Source of the DNA: CAZTHM01 sp041946825
GTDB lineage: Bacteria > Acidobacteriota > Terriglobia > UBA7540
Direction: 5' to 3'
DNA length: 64,000 nucleotides
Assembly (NCBI GenBank): GCA_041946825.1
Contig: JBHGBD010000007.1
Coordinates: forward strand, 62,001 to 126,000
This document shows, one piece after another, positions 1 to 9,068 of the stretch. The notes beneath the pieces are model-generated. The model saw only the letters and a list, made by a program, of their open reading frames with translations. It searched no databases and was not told the origin of the DNA. Positions within the stretch are counted from its first letter, which is position 1. Each line of letters begins with the position of its first letter. The position numbers and the translations under genes were made by a program.

Positions 1-5
1 GGCTG

Positions 6-1859
6 TCAACGGGTCGTCCCTTTGGCGATCCGTTCACCAATGGCGAGTCGGACCTTTTCCCAGTCCTCGGGATTGTTCTTCCAGATTTCGATATCCAAAA
101 GGGCGGCTTTGCCAAACGGCCGCTTGTAAATGATGGAATTCACGAGTTGGTCTGCTGCCTGCTTGTCGCCGGACTTCTGCGTGAGCAGCCAGAAGTATTC
201 GTAATCCTGCAACCCCCGGCGCTGCGCCTTCAGCCGAATGCTGGGAACCGGTTGATTGTAGTCCATCACCGCACCACGGTAGATGAGCTGGCCGGAGCCG
301 TTGTAGATTCCCCCGGGGAGCTTGTAGTTCTCCGCCTCGTACCAGGCGGCGTAGGCGTTCCAGTCAAACTCCCATTGAACCCACCCGGCGCGGTATTTCC
401 AGCCAATCCAGCCGATGGCGCGGTTGATCAGCAGGTCCAAATCGGTCAGCGTGTTGGAACCGACGCTGCTGTTCTTTTCCTGCTCGTAAATCATAGGGCC
501 GTAGAACCAGGCATCTACTCCTTTGGGGCGGAAATACTCGACATCGTCGATATTGAAATCCGCCGTGTGGCACACCCAAAGGTCAATCTCTCTCGACAGC
601 CGCTCCATCACTTCGCGCGAATACCCGCCATCCACGCGATACTTGAACCAGCCTCGCCCCATCGCATCGTGAAGCAGCTTGCCGTAGTAGAGCATCTTCT
701 CGTAGGAGACTTCATCATAGGACTCGTCGAGTCCATCGAGGAAGGAGATCTTGGTCACCTTGCGCCAGCGCGGGTCCTGGTCCAGGTGGGCGCGGAGCTG
801 GCGGCCGGTTTCCCTCCAGATCGCCTCGTATTCCCGGGTGCGTCCACCATCAGGCACAGCCAGCGGCCACGCTGTGTTTTTGTTCCCGTGCTTCTCGACA
901 TTGAAGGGCAGCATGATGTGGTCGAGAGGCAATCCGTAGCCCGGCCCCCAATAGCCGTGTGCCGCCGTGAACGCCGAACCGTCAAGATAAGGCGCCAGGC
1001 GGCGATCGTATTCGCTCCAGTCAAGACTCACGCTCGCGCCCTGGATCCTCAGCTTGGGCCGGTATGCGTAAATCAACGGAGTGAAGCGGTGCTGGCGAGC
1101 CAGTTGGTAGTAGGCCATCTCTTCCTGCGGTGTCATCCCACGCATGGAGCCGTTCCAGATGTCGCCGGGAAGGTGGTTCTCCTGGGGTAACGCGAAATCC
1201 CAAACGTCCAGGGCAATGTGCAGGCTGTCGCGCCCGCCCTGCCAGGTGACTTCAATGTCGCCAGAATAGCGTCCGGGCGGGGCAGCGTGGCGTTCAAAGG
1301 GGACAAAGAGATCAAACCATAGCGCCTGGTTTTTCTGCTCCGGAATATTGTTGTATAGGTCCGGAATGGAAAATGGGAAAGCAGAGTAAAGCCTGGACCG
1401 CCGATAAGGCATCAGGGCGTCGGGATACCAACCGGGACCAAGCGAACTCTTATCGTATCCGGTCGTTCGGTGGCGGACGTTGACGTACCACTCTTTGAAC
1501 ACGGCGGCGTACTTGCCCTCCAGGTGAGCACCTGAAGGTCCGGCGAGGCCCGGGAATTTCACGTCCACTTTATCGACTGGCTCGGCGACTTCCACAATCA
1601 CCTGGAAGGCTATGAACTCATTCCGCGCGGCCTTGAGCGAAATCGTCTTGCTCGCTGCGTCCCACACCGAGTTCGCGACGCGGAAATCTCCGGTGGGATA
1701 GTCGGGATGAATATCGGGGCGGGCTTCGATCACCCTGCCCGTGGTCGGGCTGACGCGAACGCCGTCGCTTACCGCCCAAAGCCGTACGGTGGGCGTTTGC
1801 GCGGCGAGCCGTACTGGAAAGAGGAAAAGTAGTGATGCAATGGTCCAGGGTAATTTCAT
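6..1859 (-). CDS. Secreted DUF4091 (glycoside-hydrolase-like) protein
   Basis: Predicted exported protein of about 617 residues that probably acts on carbohydrate. The start is placed at the ATG at 1859, because it is preceded by GAGGAA and opens a clean signal peptide (MKLPWTIASLLFLFPVRLAAQ region); an upstream in-frame ATG at 2015 would add 52 unlikely residues. The last third carries the tryptophan-rich DUF4091 pattern (IGWIGWKYRAGW, then WEFDWNAYAAW), typical of a module at the C-terminus of putative glycosidases with a TIM-barrel-like centre. The stop codon lies at 6-8, so the gene is complete. It is divergent from a ceramidase-like gene and near a CBM9-like esterase, which supports a polymer-degradation context. 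Substrate unknown; the family call is firm, the enzymatic role is inference. Confidence 0.8.
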   Translation of the reverse strand: MKLPWTIASLLFLFPVRLAAQTPTVRLWAVSDGVRVSPTTGRVIEARPDIHPDYPTGDFRVANSVWDAASKTISLKAARNEFIAFQVIVEVAEPVDKVDVKFPGLAGPSGAHLEGKYAAVFKEWYVNVRHRTTGYDKSSLGPGWYPDALMPYRRSRLYSAFPFSIPDLYNNIPEQKNQALWFDLFVPFERHAAPPGRYSGDIEVTWQGGRDSLHIALDVWDFALPQENHLPGDIWNGSMRGMTPQEEMAYYQLARQHRFTPLIYAYRPKLRIQGASVSLDWSEYDRRLAPYLDGSAFTAAHGYWGPGYGLPLDHIMLPFNVEKHGNKNTAWPLAVPDGGRTREYEAIWRETGRQLRAHLDQDPRWRKVTKISFLDGLDESYDEVSYEKMLYYGKLLHDAMGRGWFKYRVDGGYSREVMERLSREIDLWVCHTADFNIDDVEYFRPKGVDAWFYGPMIYEQEKNSSVGSNTLTDLDLLINRAIGWIGWKYRAGWVQWEFDWNAYAAWYEAENYKLPGGIYNGSGQLIYRGAVMDYNQPVPSIRLKAQRRGLQDYEYFWLLTQKSGDKQAADQLVNSIIYKRPFGKAALLDIEIWKNNPEDWEKVRLAIGERIAKGTTR

Positions 1860-2116
1860 AATGTTCCTCGCCGCGGAATCATAGCGCACCTTTGTTGTAT
1901 CGAGGACTGGATTCAATGTGGCAAACATATTGGCGTGAATCATCCACGGCCGTCGTGTATCATTCCCCATCCAAGTAATCAATTTCCACGGCGTGGTGCT
2001 GTGATATAGACCCACGCGAAGTTGTGGAAAACTCTTGTAAGACAGGCAGGGAGGTTTTGAACAAAATGCGACGTGCGATCAAAGAAACAGAACACCGCAG
2101 GAGCGGAGCCCATCAC
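1860..2116. promoter_or_regulatory. Divergent promoter region
   Basis: This 257-bp spacer separates two divergently oriented genes for secreted proteins and must hold both promoters. No convincing -35/-10 pair was seen. The right-hand start is fixed by GGAG at 2105-2108, eight bases before the ATG at 2117. Confidence 0.4.
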
Positions 2117-3439
2117 ATGAACTTCGTGTGCATGTTTCTCTTGTTCGTCCTTGGCACGGCTCCGGTCCGTGCCCAGGACATCAGGGCAGGATTCGCGAAA
2201 GTCGACATCACGCCTGAGGGACCGGTGATGCTGGGCGGCTACGACTTGCGCGGAGCGCCTTCGAACGGGATCTGGGGAAAGGACCGCCTTTACGCCCGCG
2301 CCCTGGTATTTGAAACCTCCGGCGTCCGTGTGGCATTCGTCGAGGCCGACGTCATCGGAATCCAGGGGCACGACTTCTTCCGGCTTAAGATCTCGGAAGC
2401 AACCGGAATCCCGGTATCGAACATTCTCCTCGGTGATGCGCACAACCATGCTGCCCCTTCCCCAAACGGCGAGGCCAAGACTGATTACGACCGCCAATTT
2501 GCGGAAGGGCTCGTGAAAGCCGCGACGCAAGCCGTAGCCAACCTGCAGCCCGCGCGCATTGCCGCCGGCACCGGGCATTCCCGGATCGCCATGAACCGGC
2601 GTCAGTTGAAGCCCGCCGATGTGGACTCGCCCTTGACCTTTGATGAGAACGACGTCAGCCAGAACTTTGGTAAACACAAGACCGATCATCCCGCTTTGAT
2701 CCACGAATTCGGCGGTGTGGTTCGGTTGGGGGCGAACCCCTTGGGATCGATTGATGATGCCGTGCAAATGGTGCGCGTGGACACTGCAGCGGGACGTCCG
2801 CTGGCCGTCATGATTCACTACGCCTGCCACGGGACCTCGCTGGGAGGGCGCAATAGTAAGATTTCAGGAGAATGGATGGGTCGCATGCAAGAGTACGTTG
2901 AGAGACAATTCCCCGGTCTCGGCGCAATCTACCTGCAGGGAGCCGCGGGCGATATCAACCCCCGTGTTGTGGGCGGGCTCGATGGCAACCCGGATGACAT
3001 CGAAGCCACTTGGGCGCTTGGCGAAGAAATCGGGCGGGAAGTGGCGCGCGTGTACCGCCGGCTTTCGCCGGACGCTTGGACCAAACCCTCTGTCCAGATC
3101 GAAACGGCCGAAATCCTACTGCCTCGGCGTTATCAGGAACTGTACCAGGATTTCACGGCCACGGCGATCAAAGCTCCCACAACCGCCGTCCGGATCGGCA
3201 ACCTGATGTGGACAACTTTTCCTGGAGAGATGTTCAGCAACATTGGGAAAAAGGTCAAAGCTGCCTCACCGGCGACCCACGCCCACTTGATGGGTTACAC
3301 GAACGGGTACATTGGATACTTCCCTGAACGGCAAGCTTATGCGGAAGGTGGATACGAGGTGGCCGTGACTCACCTCGATCCAGCATCCGAAAGTATCTAC
3401 TTGCGGGAAGTCGCCCGGCTACTGATGCGCTTCAAGTGA
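2117..3439 (+). CDS. Neutral/alkaline ceramidase-like secreted hydrolase
   Basis: A protein of about 440 residues resembling the N-terminal catalytic domain of neutral/alkaline non-lysosomal ceramidases, zinc amidases that split N-acyl sphingosines. Visible family motifs are the N-terminal AGFAKVDITPEGPVMLGGY, ILLGDAHNHAAPSPNG in place of the usual THTHSGP zinc loop, the MIHYACHGTSLGG histidine/cysteine segment, and YLQGAAGDINPRV. Start at 2117: GGAG eight bases upstream, and the protein then begins with a signal peptide (MNFVCMFLLFVLGTAPVRAQ). The C-terminal immunoglobulin-like domain of full-length ceramidases is absent, so this is a short family member; many bacterial ones are annotated only by domain and may act on other amides. 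Divergent from a DUF4091 gene and followed by an esterase gene. Confidence 0.8.
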   Translation: MNFVCMFLLFVLGTAPVRAQDIRAGFAKVDITPEGPVMLGGYDLRGAPSNGIWGKDRLYARALVFETSGVRVAFVEADVIGIQGHDFFRLKISEATGIPVSNILLGDAHNHAAPSPNGEAKTDYDRQFAEGLVKAATQAVANLQPARIAAGTGHSRIAMNRRQLKPADVDSPLTFDENDVSQNFGKHKTDHPALIHEFGGVVRLGANPLGSIDDAVQMVRVDTAAGRPLAVMIHYACHGTSLGGRNSKISGEWMGRMQEYVERQFPGLGAIYLQGAAGDINPRVVGGLDGNPDDIEATWALGEEIGREVARVYRRLSPDAWTKPSVQIETAEILLPRRYQELYQDFTATAIKAPTTAVRIGNLMWTTFPGEMFSNIGKKVKAASPATHAHLMGYTNGYIGYFPERQAYAEGGYEVAVTHLDPASESIYLREVARLLMRFK

Positions 3440-3568
3440 GCGGGCTGGCAGCGACCCAGGTTGTTGATCCTGTTCTCGATACGAGTCGGCCTGCCGCGTT
3501 GACTATCTCCGACTCGGACAGCGGGGTACTATTCGCTGCACTCGTCACTCCATACATGAAGGAGCCGC

Positions 3569-6511
3569 ATGTCCAAACTTCTCCTTCCAGTTTTCTATCT
3601 TTCGTTCGCTTGCGCGACGAGCGGAGCCAGCCTGAACATTCCGTCCGCTGATGCCCCCCTGACGATCGACGGGCGTCTTGACGAAGAACTCTGGTCGCGA
3701 GCCGCCGTCCTGCCCGTCCAGCCGGAGGAATTCGGCACACGGTTCCCGGCGGCGGGGGAAATGCGGGCGATTGTGCGTGGTACTTACCTGTGCCTGAGTG
3801 CCCGCCTCCCCGAGACTGGGCGCATCGTCGCCCGATCGGTGGGCCGAAATCCGGTTTGGTGGCGGGAAGACCTCGTCATCTGGACCTTTCGGGTTCGCGG
3901 ATCTGCGGGGAGGAACGTTAATTTGACTCTCACCGTGAATCCTCTCGGGGCCTCGAAAATCGAGCAGAACGGGGCCGCCGCTGACCCCCAGCAAGAAATC
4001 AAGGTCTCGGCACACATCAGTCCGGGGAGTTGGAGCGTGGAAGCGACAATCCCTCTCGAAATGCTTGCCGCAACCGGATTCGCCTCCGCAGAGAGGATTC
4101 GCGTGTCGAGGCCGGACGCTCCGGAGCTTCGCTGGTACTGGCCTGGAGTGAATGACCGGTTGGATTTCAAGTTGGCAATCGGAGCGTCCAACCTGATGCC
4201 TCCGTCAGTCGTGACTGAGAATTGGGAAGTATCTCCGCTGTCCCGCGCTGGGGTGGCGACCACCGACCCGATCGCAACCGAATTGGTCTCGCTTCCACAT
4301 CTGGTCAGGACGGACGCCGAGCGCAAGACTCTGGGCACAGACCGGATGTGGGAGAAGGACCTGCGTGCGCGTGCTCTGGAGGCTGCCTTGGCCGAAAGAC
4401 GCGATTGGGAGAAGATCGCAACCCTGGCGGACTGGGAAAATTTCCGTGACCGCCGGCTTGCGGCTCTGAAGAACTCTTTGGGACCTTTCCCAGAGCGCAC
4501 GCCGCTGCACGCGGAAGTCACTCGACGGCTCGACTTCGGCGACGGATTCATACTGGAAGATGTCGTCTTCGAAAGCCGACCTGGACTGGTGGTCGCCGCG
4601 AATTTGTATCTGCCAGCAAGGATCAGCGGCAAGATTCCCGCCATTGTGGTCGTTCACAGCCACCACGCGCCGAAGGTGCAGTCAGAGTTGCAGGACATGG
4701 GTATGACCTGGGCCCGCAGCGGCACGGCGGTTCTGGTCATGGACCAACTCGGCGCGGGCGAGCGATTACAGTCGCAACCCTGGCCGCGCGAGAGCTACTA
4801 CTCGCGCTACGCGCTCGGGATGCAACTCTATCTCGCCGGCGAAAGCCTGATGACATGGATGGTCTGGGACCTGATGCGCGGTATCGATCTTCTGCTCGAG
4901 AGGCCCTATATAGACCCGGGCCGTATCGTCATGCTGGGCGCGGTCGCCGGCGGGGGAGATCCGGCGGCCGTCACCGCGGCGCTCGACAGCCGTATCGCCG
5001 CCGTTCTGCCTTTCAATTTTGGCGAGGCGGGGCCCGAAGAGCACTACACGGAAGGCCCTCGCGGCTACGATTTCGAGACTGCCTATCCTGGCTGGGGCGA
5101 ATGGGAGTCAACACGCTGTTTGCGCCGAAGCATGGCCGGCCAGTTCTTCCCTTGGTTCATCTGCGCTTCGGTCGCGCCACGGCGTTTCGTCTATTCATTT
5201 GAAATATCCTGGCCGGACGGGGTTGAAAAGCAGCCGGCCTGGGCGCGATACAAGAAAGTCTTCAGTCTCTACGGGAAGACGGACCACCTTGATCAGGTGG
5301 ACGGATTCGGACCCTTTCCCGGACCCGGTGAGTGCACCAACGTCGGCGGCTATCTTCGCAAGAAGATCTATCCGATTCTCCATCGTTGGCTTGATTTCCC
5401 GATTCCTCTCCGGGAATACCATAACGTGCGCCCGGATTCGGACCTTACGTGTCTGACCGCCGGCGCCGCCGCGGAAAGAAAGCCAAAGCCCGCGAGCGAG
5501 ATCGCCTATGGGATGGCGCAGGAACGATTGTCCACTGCCCGACAAAAACTCGCCGAGTTTCCGGCGGCAGAGCGGCTCCAGCGCCTGCGTGGTTCACTTG
5601 CGGCCCGGCTCGGAGATATTGAACCCAGCACACAGGCAGTGGCGCGCAATGTCTGGACTAAATCTCTCTCGGGTTTTGTTGTGGAAGGCGTGGAGCTTCA
5701 AACGGGTTCCGGGTTGAGTGTCCCGTTGTTAATTCTCAAACCCCGTTTGAGTCGTCCCAAGCGTCTCCCCGTGGTCTTGGCGCTGGCAGACGGCGGCAAG
5801 GATGAGTTCCTCGCGGAGCGCAGTAGCGAACTCGCGGTCCTGCTGCAACGGGGTATCGCCGTTTGTCTTCCCGACCTCTTGGGGACGGGAGAGACATTGC
5901 CCGCTTCTTCAGTCACGTCCTTGGCAGCGACGGAATTGATGTTGGGCAACACAGCTCTCGGGGCGCGTCTCAAAAATACCCGCGCCGTCGTGCGATACCT
6001 TGCCGGGCGCGCCGACCTCGACGCGAAGCGCATCGGCGTGTGGGGCGATTCGATTGCCGACGTCAACCCGCGCGGGTTCCTGTTCGATCAAAGCATCTAC
6101 CAACAGCCTGGCCCCAAGGGTATCCGTCAGGCGCAACCGCTCGGAAGCCTCCTGGCCCTGTTGGCCGGCCTCTATGAGGATGATGTCAGCGCAATCGCGA
6201 TGCGCCGTGGCTTGGCGTCGTACCTGTCGGTCTTGAGAGACCGGTTCTGCTATGTTCCTCTGGATGTGATCGTGCCCGGCATACTCGAGAGTGCGGACCT
6301 CACGGACATCCTCGCGGCGCTGGCGCCACGTGCGGTGCTTATGGAAGGACCGGTCGATGGTCGGAATTGTGCGCTTTCATCGAGGGAGGCGGAGGAGGAA
6401 CTTCTCCGGGCGCTGGCGGCATATCGCGACGCTCCGTCCCAACTGGTCATTCGGGAGCATGGGGCCGAACCAGAGCTTGCCGTCTGGTTGGCGGGAAAAT
6501 TATCTCCGTAA
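3569..6511 (+). CDS. CBM9-like module plus tandem alpha/beta-hydrolase (acetyl xylan esterase-like)
   Basis: A 980-residue exported protein. ATG at 3569 follows GGAG, and a short signal peptide (to about residue 20) is followed by a CBM9-like beta-sandwich (about 24-210; LTIDGRLDEELWSRA, then VEATIPLEML), a family that binds carbohydrate or occurs on membrane-linked enzymes. Two alpha/beta-hydrolase-like regions follow: about 300-640 (IPAIVVVHSHH, then DQLGAGERL) and about 690-975 (LPVVLALADGG, then DLLGTGET). In the first, the expected GxSxG nucleophile elbow reads GAVAGG around residue 459, with valine where serine belongs. In the second, GDSIA around residue 828 keeps serine but ends in alanine. 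Likely role is deacetylation of a polysaccharide or glycoconjugate; substrate unknown. Catalysis, if any, probably rests in the second unit. Confidence 0.75.
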   Translation: MSKLLLPVFYLSFACATSGASLNIPSADAPLTIDGRLDEELWSRAAVLPVQPEEFGTRFPAAGEMRAIVRGTYLCLSARLPETGRIVARSVGRNPVWWREDLVIWTFRVRGSAGRNVNLTLTVNPLGASKIEQNGAAADPQQEIKVSAHISPGSWSVEATIPLEMLAATGFASAERIRVSRPDAPELRWYWPGVNDRLDFKLAIGASNLMPPSVVTENWEVSPLSRAGVATTDPIATELVSLPHLVRTDAERKTLGTDRMWEKDLRARALEAALAERRDWEKIATLADWENFRDRRLAALKNSLGPFPERTPLHAEVTRRLDFGDGFILEDVVFESRPGLVVAANLYLPARISGKIPAIVVVHSHHAPKVQSELQDMGMTWARSGTAVLVMDQLGAGERLQSQPWPRESYYSRYALGMQLYLAGESLMTWMVWDLMRGIDLLLERPYIDPGRIVMLGAVAGGGDPAAVTAALDSRIAAVLPFNFGEAGPEEHYTEGPRGYDFETAYPGWGEWESTRCLRRSMAGQFFPWFICASVAPRRFVYSFEISWPDGVEKQPAWARYKKVFSLYGKTDHLDQVDGFGPFPGPGECTNVGGYLRKKIYPILHRWLDFPIPLREYHNVRPDSDLTCLTAGAAAERKPKPASEIAYGMAQERLSTARQKLAEFPAAERLQRLRGSLAARLGDIEPSTQAVARNVWTKSLSGFVVEGVELQTGSGLSVPLLILKPRLSRPKRLPVVLALADGGKDEFLAERSSELAVLLQRGIAVCLPDLLGTGETLPASSVTSLAATELMLGNTALGARLKNTRAVVRYLAGRADLDAKRIGVWGDSIADVNPRGFLFDQSIYQQPGPKGIRQAQPLGSLLALLAGLYEDDVSAIAMRRGLASYLSVLRDRFCYVPLDVIVPGILESADLTDILAALAPRAVLMEGPVDGRNCALSSREAEEELLRALAAYRDAPSQLVIREHGAEPELAVWLAGKLSP

Positions 6512-6714
6512 GGAGCTCTACCGGAGCCTTCTCCCGTCGCCAAGAAGTACTTAACCAGGGTGCCGCACGAAACCCGAGGCGCGTAGGCTGAGAAGACCCA
6601 GACCGGGTTTTGTTCTGTCATGTACCCAGCCCCCATGAATTTGGGAGAGAGTTGGCCTCTGCGGCAGGGCAGTGGTGATATGCTGTCATGCCCGTGAGGA
6701 GGCATGGAATAACG

Positions 6715-7617
6715 ATGGATCCGGTTGAACTGAGAAGCCGCTTGAAGGGAATTGTGGGATTCGGGGTAACGCCTTTCCATCAGGATTTGAGCATCAATTT
6801 TGAGGCGCTGCGCCAGAACACAGCGTATCTGGTGGACCATTGCGATGTCGTCGTCGCCCTGGGCAATAATGGCGAAATATTCTCACTTTCTCATGACGAA
6901 CAGAAGCAGGTAGCACGCGCCGTAACCGGCGAGGCGCGGGGACGCAAGCCTGTCTTGGTCGGCGTGGGATTTTCTCTGCCGGTTACCGTCGAACACGCCC
7001 GAGGCTTGGAAGTCGCCGGAGCGGACGGGGTACTGGTGCTCCCGCCTCACTATTCCAATAGCAGTGATGATGGCCTCTTCGAATATTATCGCGCTGTCGC
7101 CGGCGCGACGAGGCTGGGCGTCGTACTGTTTCAGACTCCCGCGATGAATTTCAGTCCGGCGTTGCTCCGCCGCCTCGCGGCCATCCCAAACATCGTTGGG
7201 ATGAAGGATGAGCACGGCGACATGAAGCAATTCGTTCGCCAGTGGAATGCCGTCGGCGACCGTCTGAAGTTGATGTGCGGAGTGGGGGAAATTCTGGCTC
7301 CGAGTTATTTCGCCCTGGGCGTGGATGTCTTCACGAGCGGCATCATTAACTTCATGCCGGAAACACCGCACAAGATTCTTCGCTTGTTGCAGGAAAGGAA
7401 GTTCGAAGCGGCGGCACGCGTCGTGGAGCAGGACGCGCTTGCGATTTTCGATCTGCGCGCCCGGCGGCCGGGTTACGTTACGGCGGTCATCAAGGAAGCC
7501 ATGAACCTCTGCGGAATGAATGCCGGGCCTTCACGGCCGCCTATTGCTCCGCTGCTCCCGGCGGACCGCGAAGAACTCCGCGCCATCCTTGATCGCCTGG
7601 GAGTTCTGAAAGCTTGA
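6715..7617 (+). CDS. DapA-family (dihydrodipicolinate synthase/sugar-acid lyase) protein
   Basis: A TIM-barrel class I aldolase-type lyase of 300 residues. The Schiff-base lysine is present in VGMKDEHGD. The usual TTGE substrate loop reads GNNGEIFSL, closer to 5-dehydro-4-deoxyglucarate dehydratases (GEFFSL) than to true DapA. The catalytic tyrosine motif YNxP reads FQTP, so the proton relay of canonical DapA is altered. Start at 6715 is preferred over the in-frame ATG at 6688, because GAGGAGG (6696-6702) lies 12 bases upstream. It ends 32 bp from the oppositely oriented MttB-like gene. Likely role is sugar-acid or keto-acid breakdown alongside the preceding esterase genes; the exact substrate cannot be read. 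Confidence 0.75.
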   Translation: MDPVELRSRLKGIVGFGVTPFHQDLSINFEALRQNTAYLVDHCDVVVALGNNGEIFSLSHDEQKQVARAVTGEARGRKPVLVGVGFSLPVTVEHARGLEVAGADGVLVLPPHYSNSSDDGLFEYYRAVAGATRLGVVLFQTPAMNFSPALLRRLAAIPNIVGMKDEHGDMKQFVRQWNAVGDRLKLMCGVGEILAPSYFALGVDVFTSGIINFMPETPHKILRLLQERKFEAAARVVEQDALAIFDLRARRPGYVTAVIKEAMNLCGMNAGPSRPPIAPLLPADREELRAILDRLGVLKA

Positions 7618-7649
7618 TGCCCTCCCCATGGGAACAGCAATGGAGAAGC

Positions 7650-9047
7650 TTACGCTGCTTGGGCGAGGGCGATGGTTTCGATTCGCTTTAATTCCTCCTG
7701 CTGATGAGTATCGAGATAATTCAACGGCTCCGCAGCAAGAATGTCGCGGACTTTCTGTTGTGCTGATTCCTCCAGGGATCGGGCGCCCTTCAATTCCCAG
7801 TCAGCGCGGCGACCGCGGGTTGCGAATCTGGCCCGGCTCAAAACCTGACGATAGTTGGCCAGCGTGTGCGGGTGGGTCAGAAAATCTCCCGTGTGTGCGA
7901 CCTCTTTGACCGCATCCCGCGCCAGGCTGGCGTCGTCCACGCTGATGCCGCGCTGGACACGCAGGAAATATCCCGCGATCTCATCGTCAACTACCAATGC
8001 TTCGGGTGACATGGCGAGGGTGGATTCAAGATTGCCCGCGCCCCAGATGAAATTTACCCCCGCTTGAGCGTGGGCCATGCCGGTCATCATCTTCTCGAAC
8101 GCTGACTGAGAATCGGCGATCATGGACTCGGTGGACATCCAGGAAGCGCAGGGGAGGCCGTGGTAACGCGCCAACTCCGCGCCCGCGGCCTGGATGAGCG
8201 TGCTCTCCGGCGCCGCGGTCAATGCGATCGTCGAAGCCATGTCGAAGACGTGCGCAAATCCGAGGTTGTAGAAGCACGGCCGTCCAGGTTCGAGAAGTTG
8301 ATTGATGACCAGACCACTCAGTGTGTCGGCATCACCGATCACCAGGCATCCCGCCAGCGTCACGGGAGCCGTCACACCTGCCAGCGGTTCGGAGTTGATC
8401 ATCACAGGAACGCCGAAGCCCGCGGTTTCCTTGAAGACTCCGAGCGCCAGCGAAGTCCAGTGCAACGGGCTGAGGATACTGAATCCCGTGCTGACGATCG
8501 GTCTTTCGCGGAGTGGCGTTCCACCAAGAAGGACCTGCGCCATCTCCATGACAATACGCCCGCCGCGTGGGGTGTAGATGCAGGGGCGAAGATGTTTGGC
8601 CGTGTGCTGCGCCATGATGCGAAAGCCGACGAAGTCCCGGCTTGACGGCGGGTAATCGGAAACAGCGGTCCCAACCATGCCGCTGATATTCGGGCAGGCA
8701 TCGACAATGCGCGCCAACTCCGCGAGGTCGGCGGATCTCAGTTCGCTCCGCGCGCGCCCGCGGGTGACGTAGAGCGCATTGCCCGTCAACACCAGAGTGT
8801 CCCCGCCGGGACCCAAGTCCCACTCGTTTCCGTTGCGATCAGCGATGCGAAGCGATCGCGGAGCTTGTTGCAGTGCCCACTCAACAAGCTCTTCGGGAAG
8901 GTGGACGACATTCTCCTGCGCGACCGATGCCCCCGCCTCCTGGAGCATTCGGACGATGGCAGGGTCATCAACCCGCACTCCGACCTCGCGCAGCGTTTCG
9001 AGCGCCGCTGCGTGGATTCGTCCGCAGTCATTCGTGCTGAGAATCAA
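7650..9047 (-). CDS. MttB-family (trimethylamine methyltransferase-like) protein, non-pyrrolysine
   Basis: A 465-residue member of the MttB superfamily, TIM-barrel enzymes that move a methyl group from a quaternary amine to a corrinoid protein. Typical stretches are the N-terminal LREVGVRVDDP, GGDTLVLTGNALYVTRG, and the C-terminal LLTHPHTLANYR-like region (here FLTHPHTLANYR). It reads through with no in-frame UAG, so it belongs to the non-pyrrolysine group whose known members use substrates such as glycine betaine. The start is TTG at 9047: AGGAG lies about seven bases upstream and no ATG fits. It sits 21 bp downstream of the URO-D-type methyltransferase gene, clearly one transcription unit. 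No corrinoid protein or reductive activase gene lies in the window. Methyl donor unknown. Confidence 0.85.
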   Translation of the reverse strand: MILSTNDCGRIHAAALETLREVGVRVDDPAIVRMLQEAGASVAQENVVHLPEELVEWALQQAPRSLRIADRNGNEWDLGPGGDTLVLTGNALYVTRGRARSELRSADLAELARIVDACPNISGMVGTAVSDYPPSSRDFVGFRIMAQHTAKHLRPCIYTPRGGRIVMEMAQVLLGGTPLRERPIVSTGFSILSPLHWTSLALGVFKETAGFGVPVMINSEPLAGVTAPVTLAGCLVIGDADTLSGLVINQLLEPGRPCFYNLGFAHVFDMASTIALTAAPESTLIQAAGAELARYHGLPCASWMSTESMIADSQSAFEKMMTGMAHAQAGVNFIWGAGNLESTLAMSPEALVVDDEIAGYFLRVQRGISVDDASLARDAVKEVAHTGDFLTHPHTLANYRQVLSRARFATRGRRADWELKGARSLEESAQQKVRDILAAEPLNYLDTHQQEELKRIETIALAQAA

Positions 9048-9068
9048 GGCAAACTCCTGCCGTCTGGA

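Noticed and set aside
147..1190. Plus-strand open frame of 347 codons
   Set aside because: Antisense to the DUF4091 gene; no start signal or family.
7650..9047. Pyrrolysine-containing MttB
   Set aside because: The frame has no internal TAG, so it is the non-pyrrolysine type.
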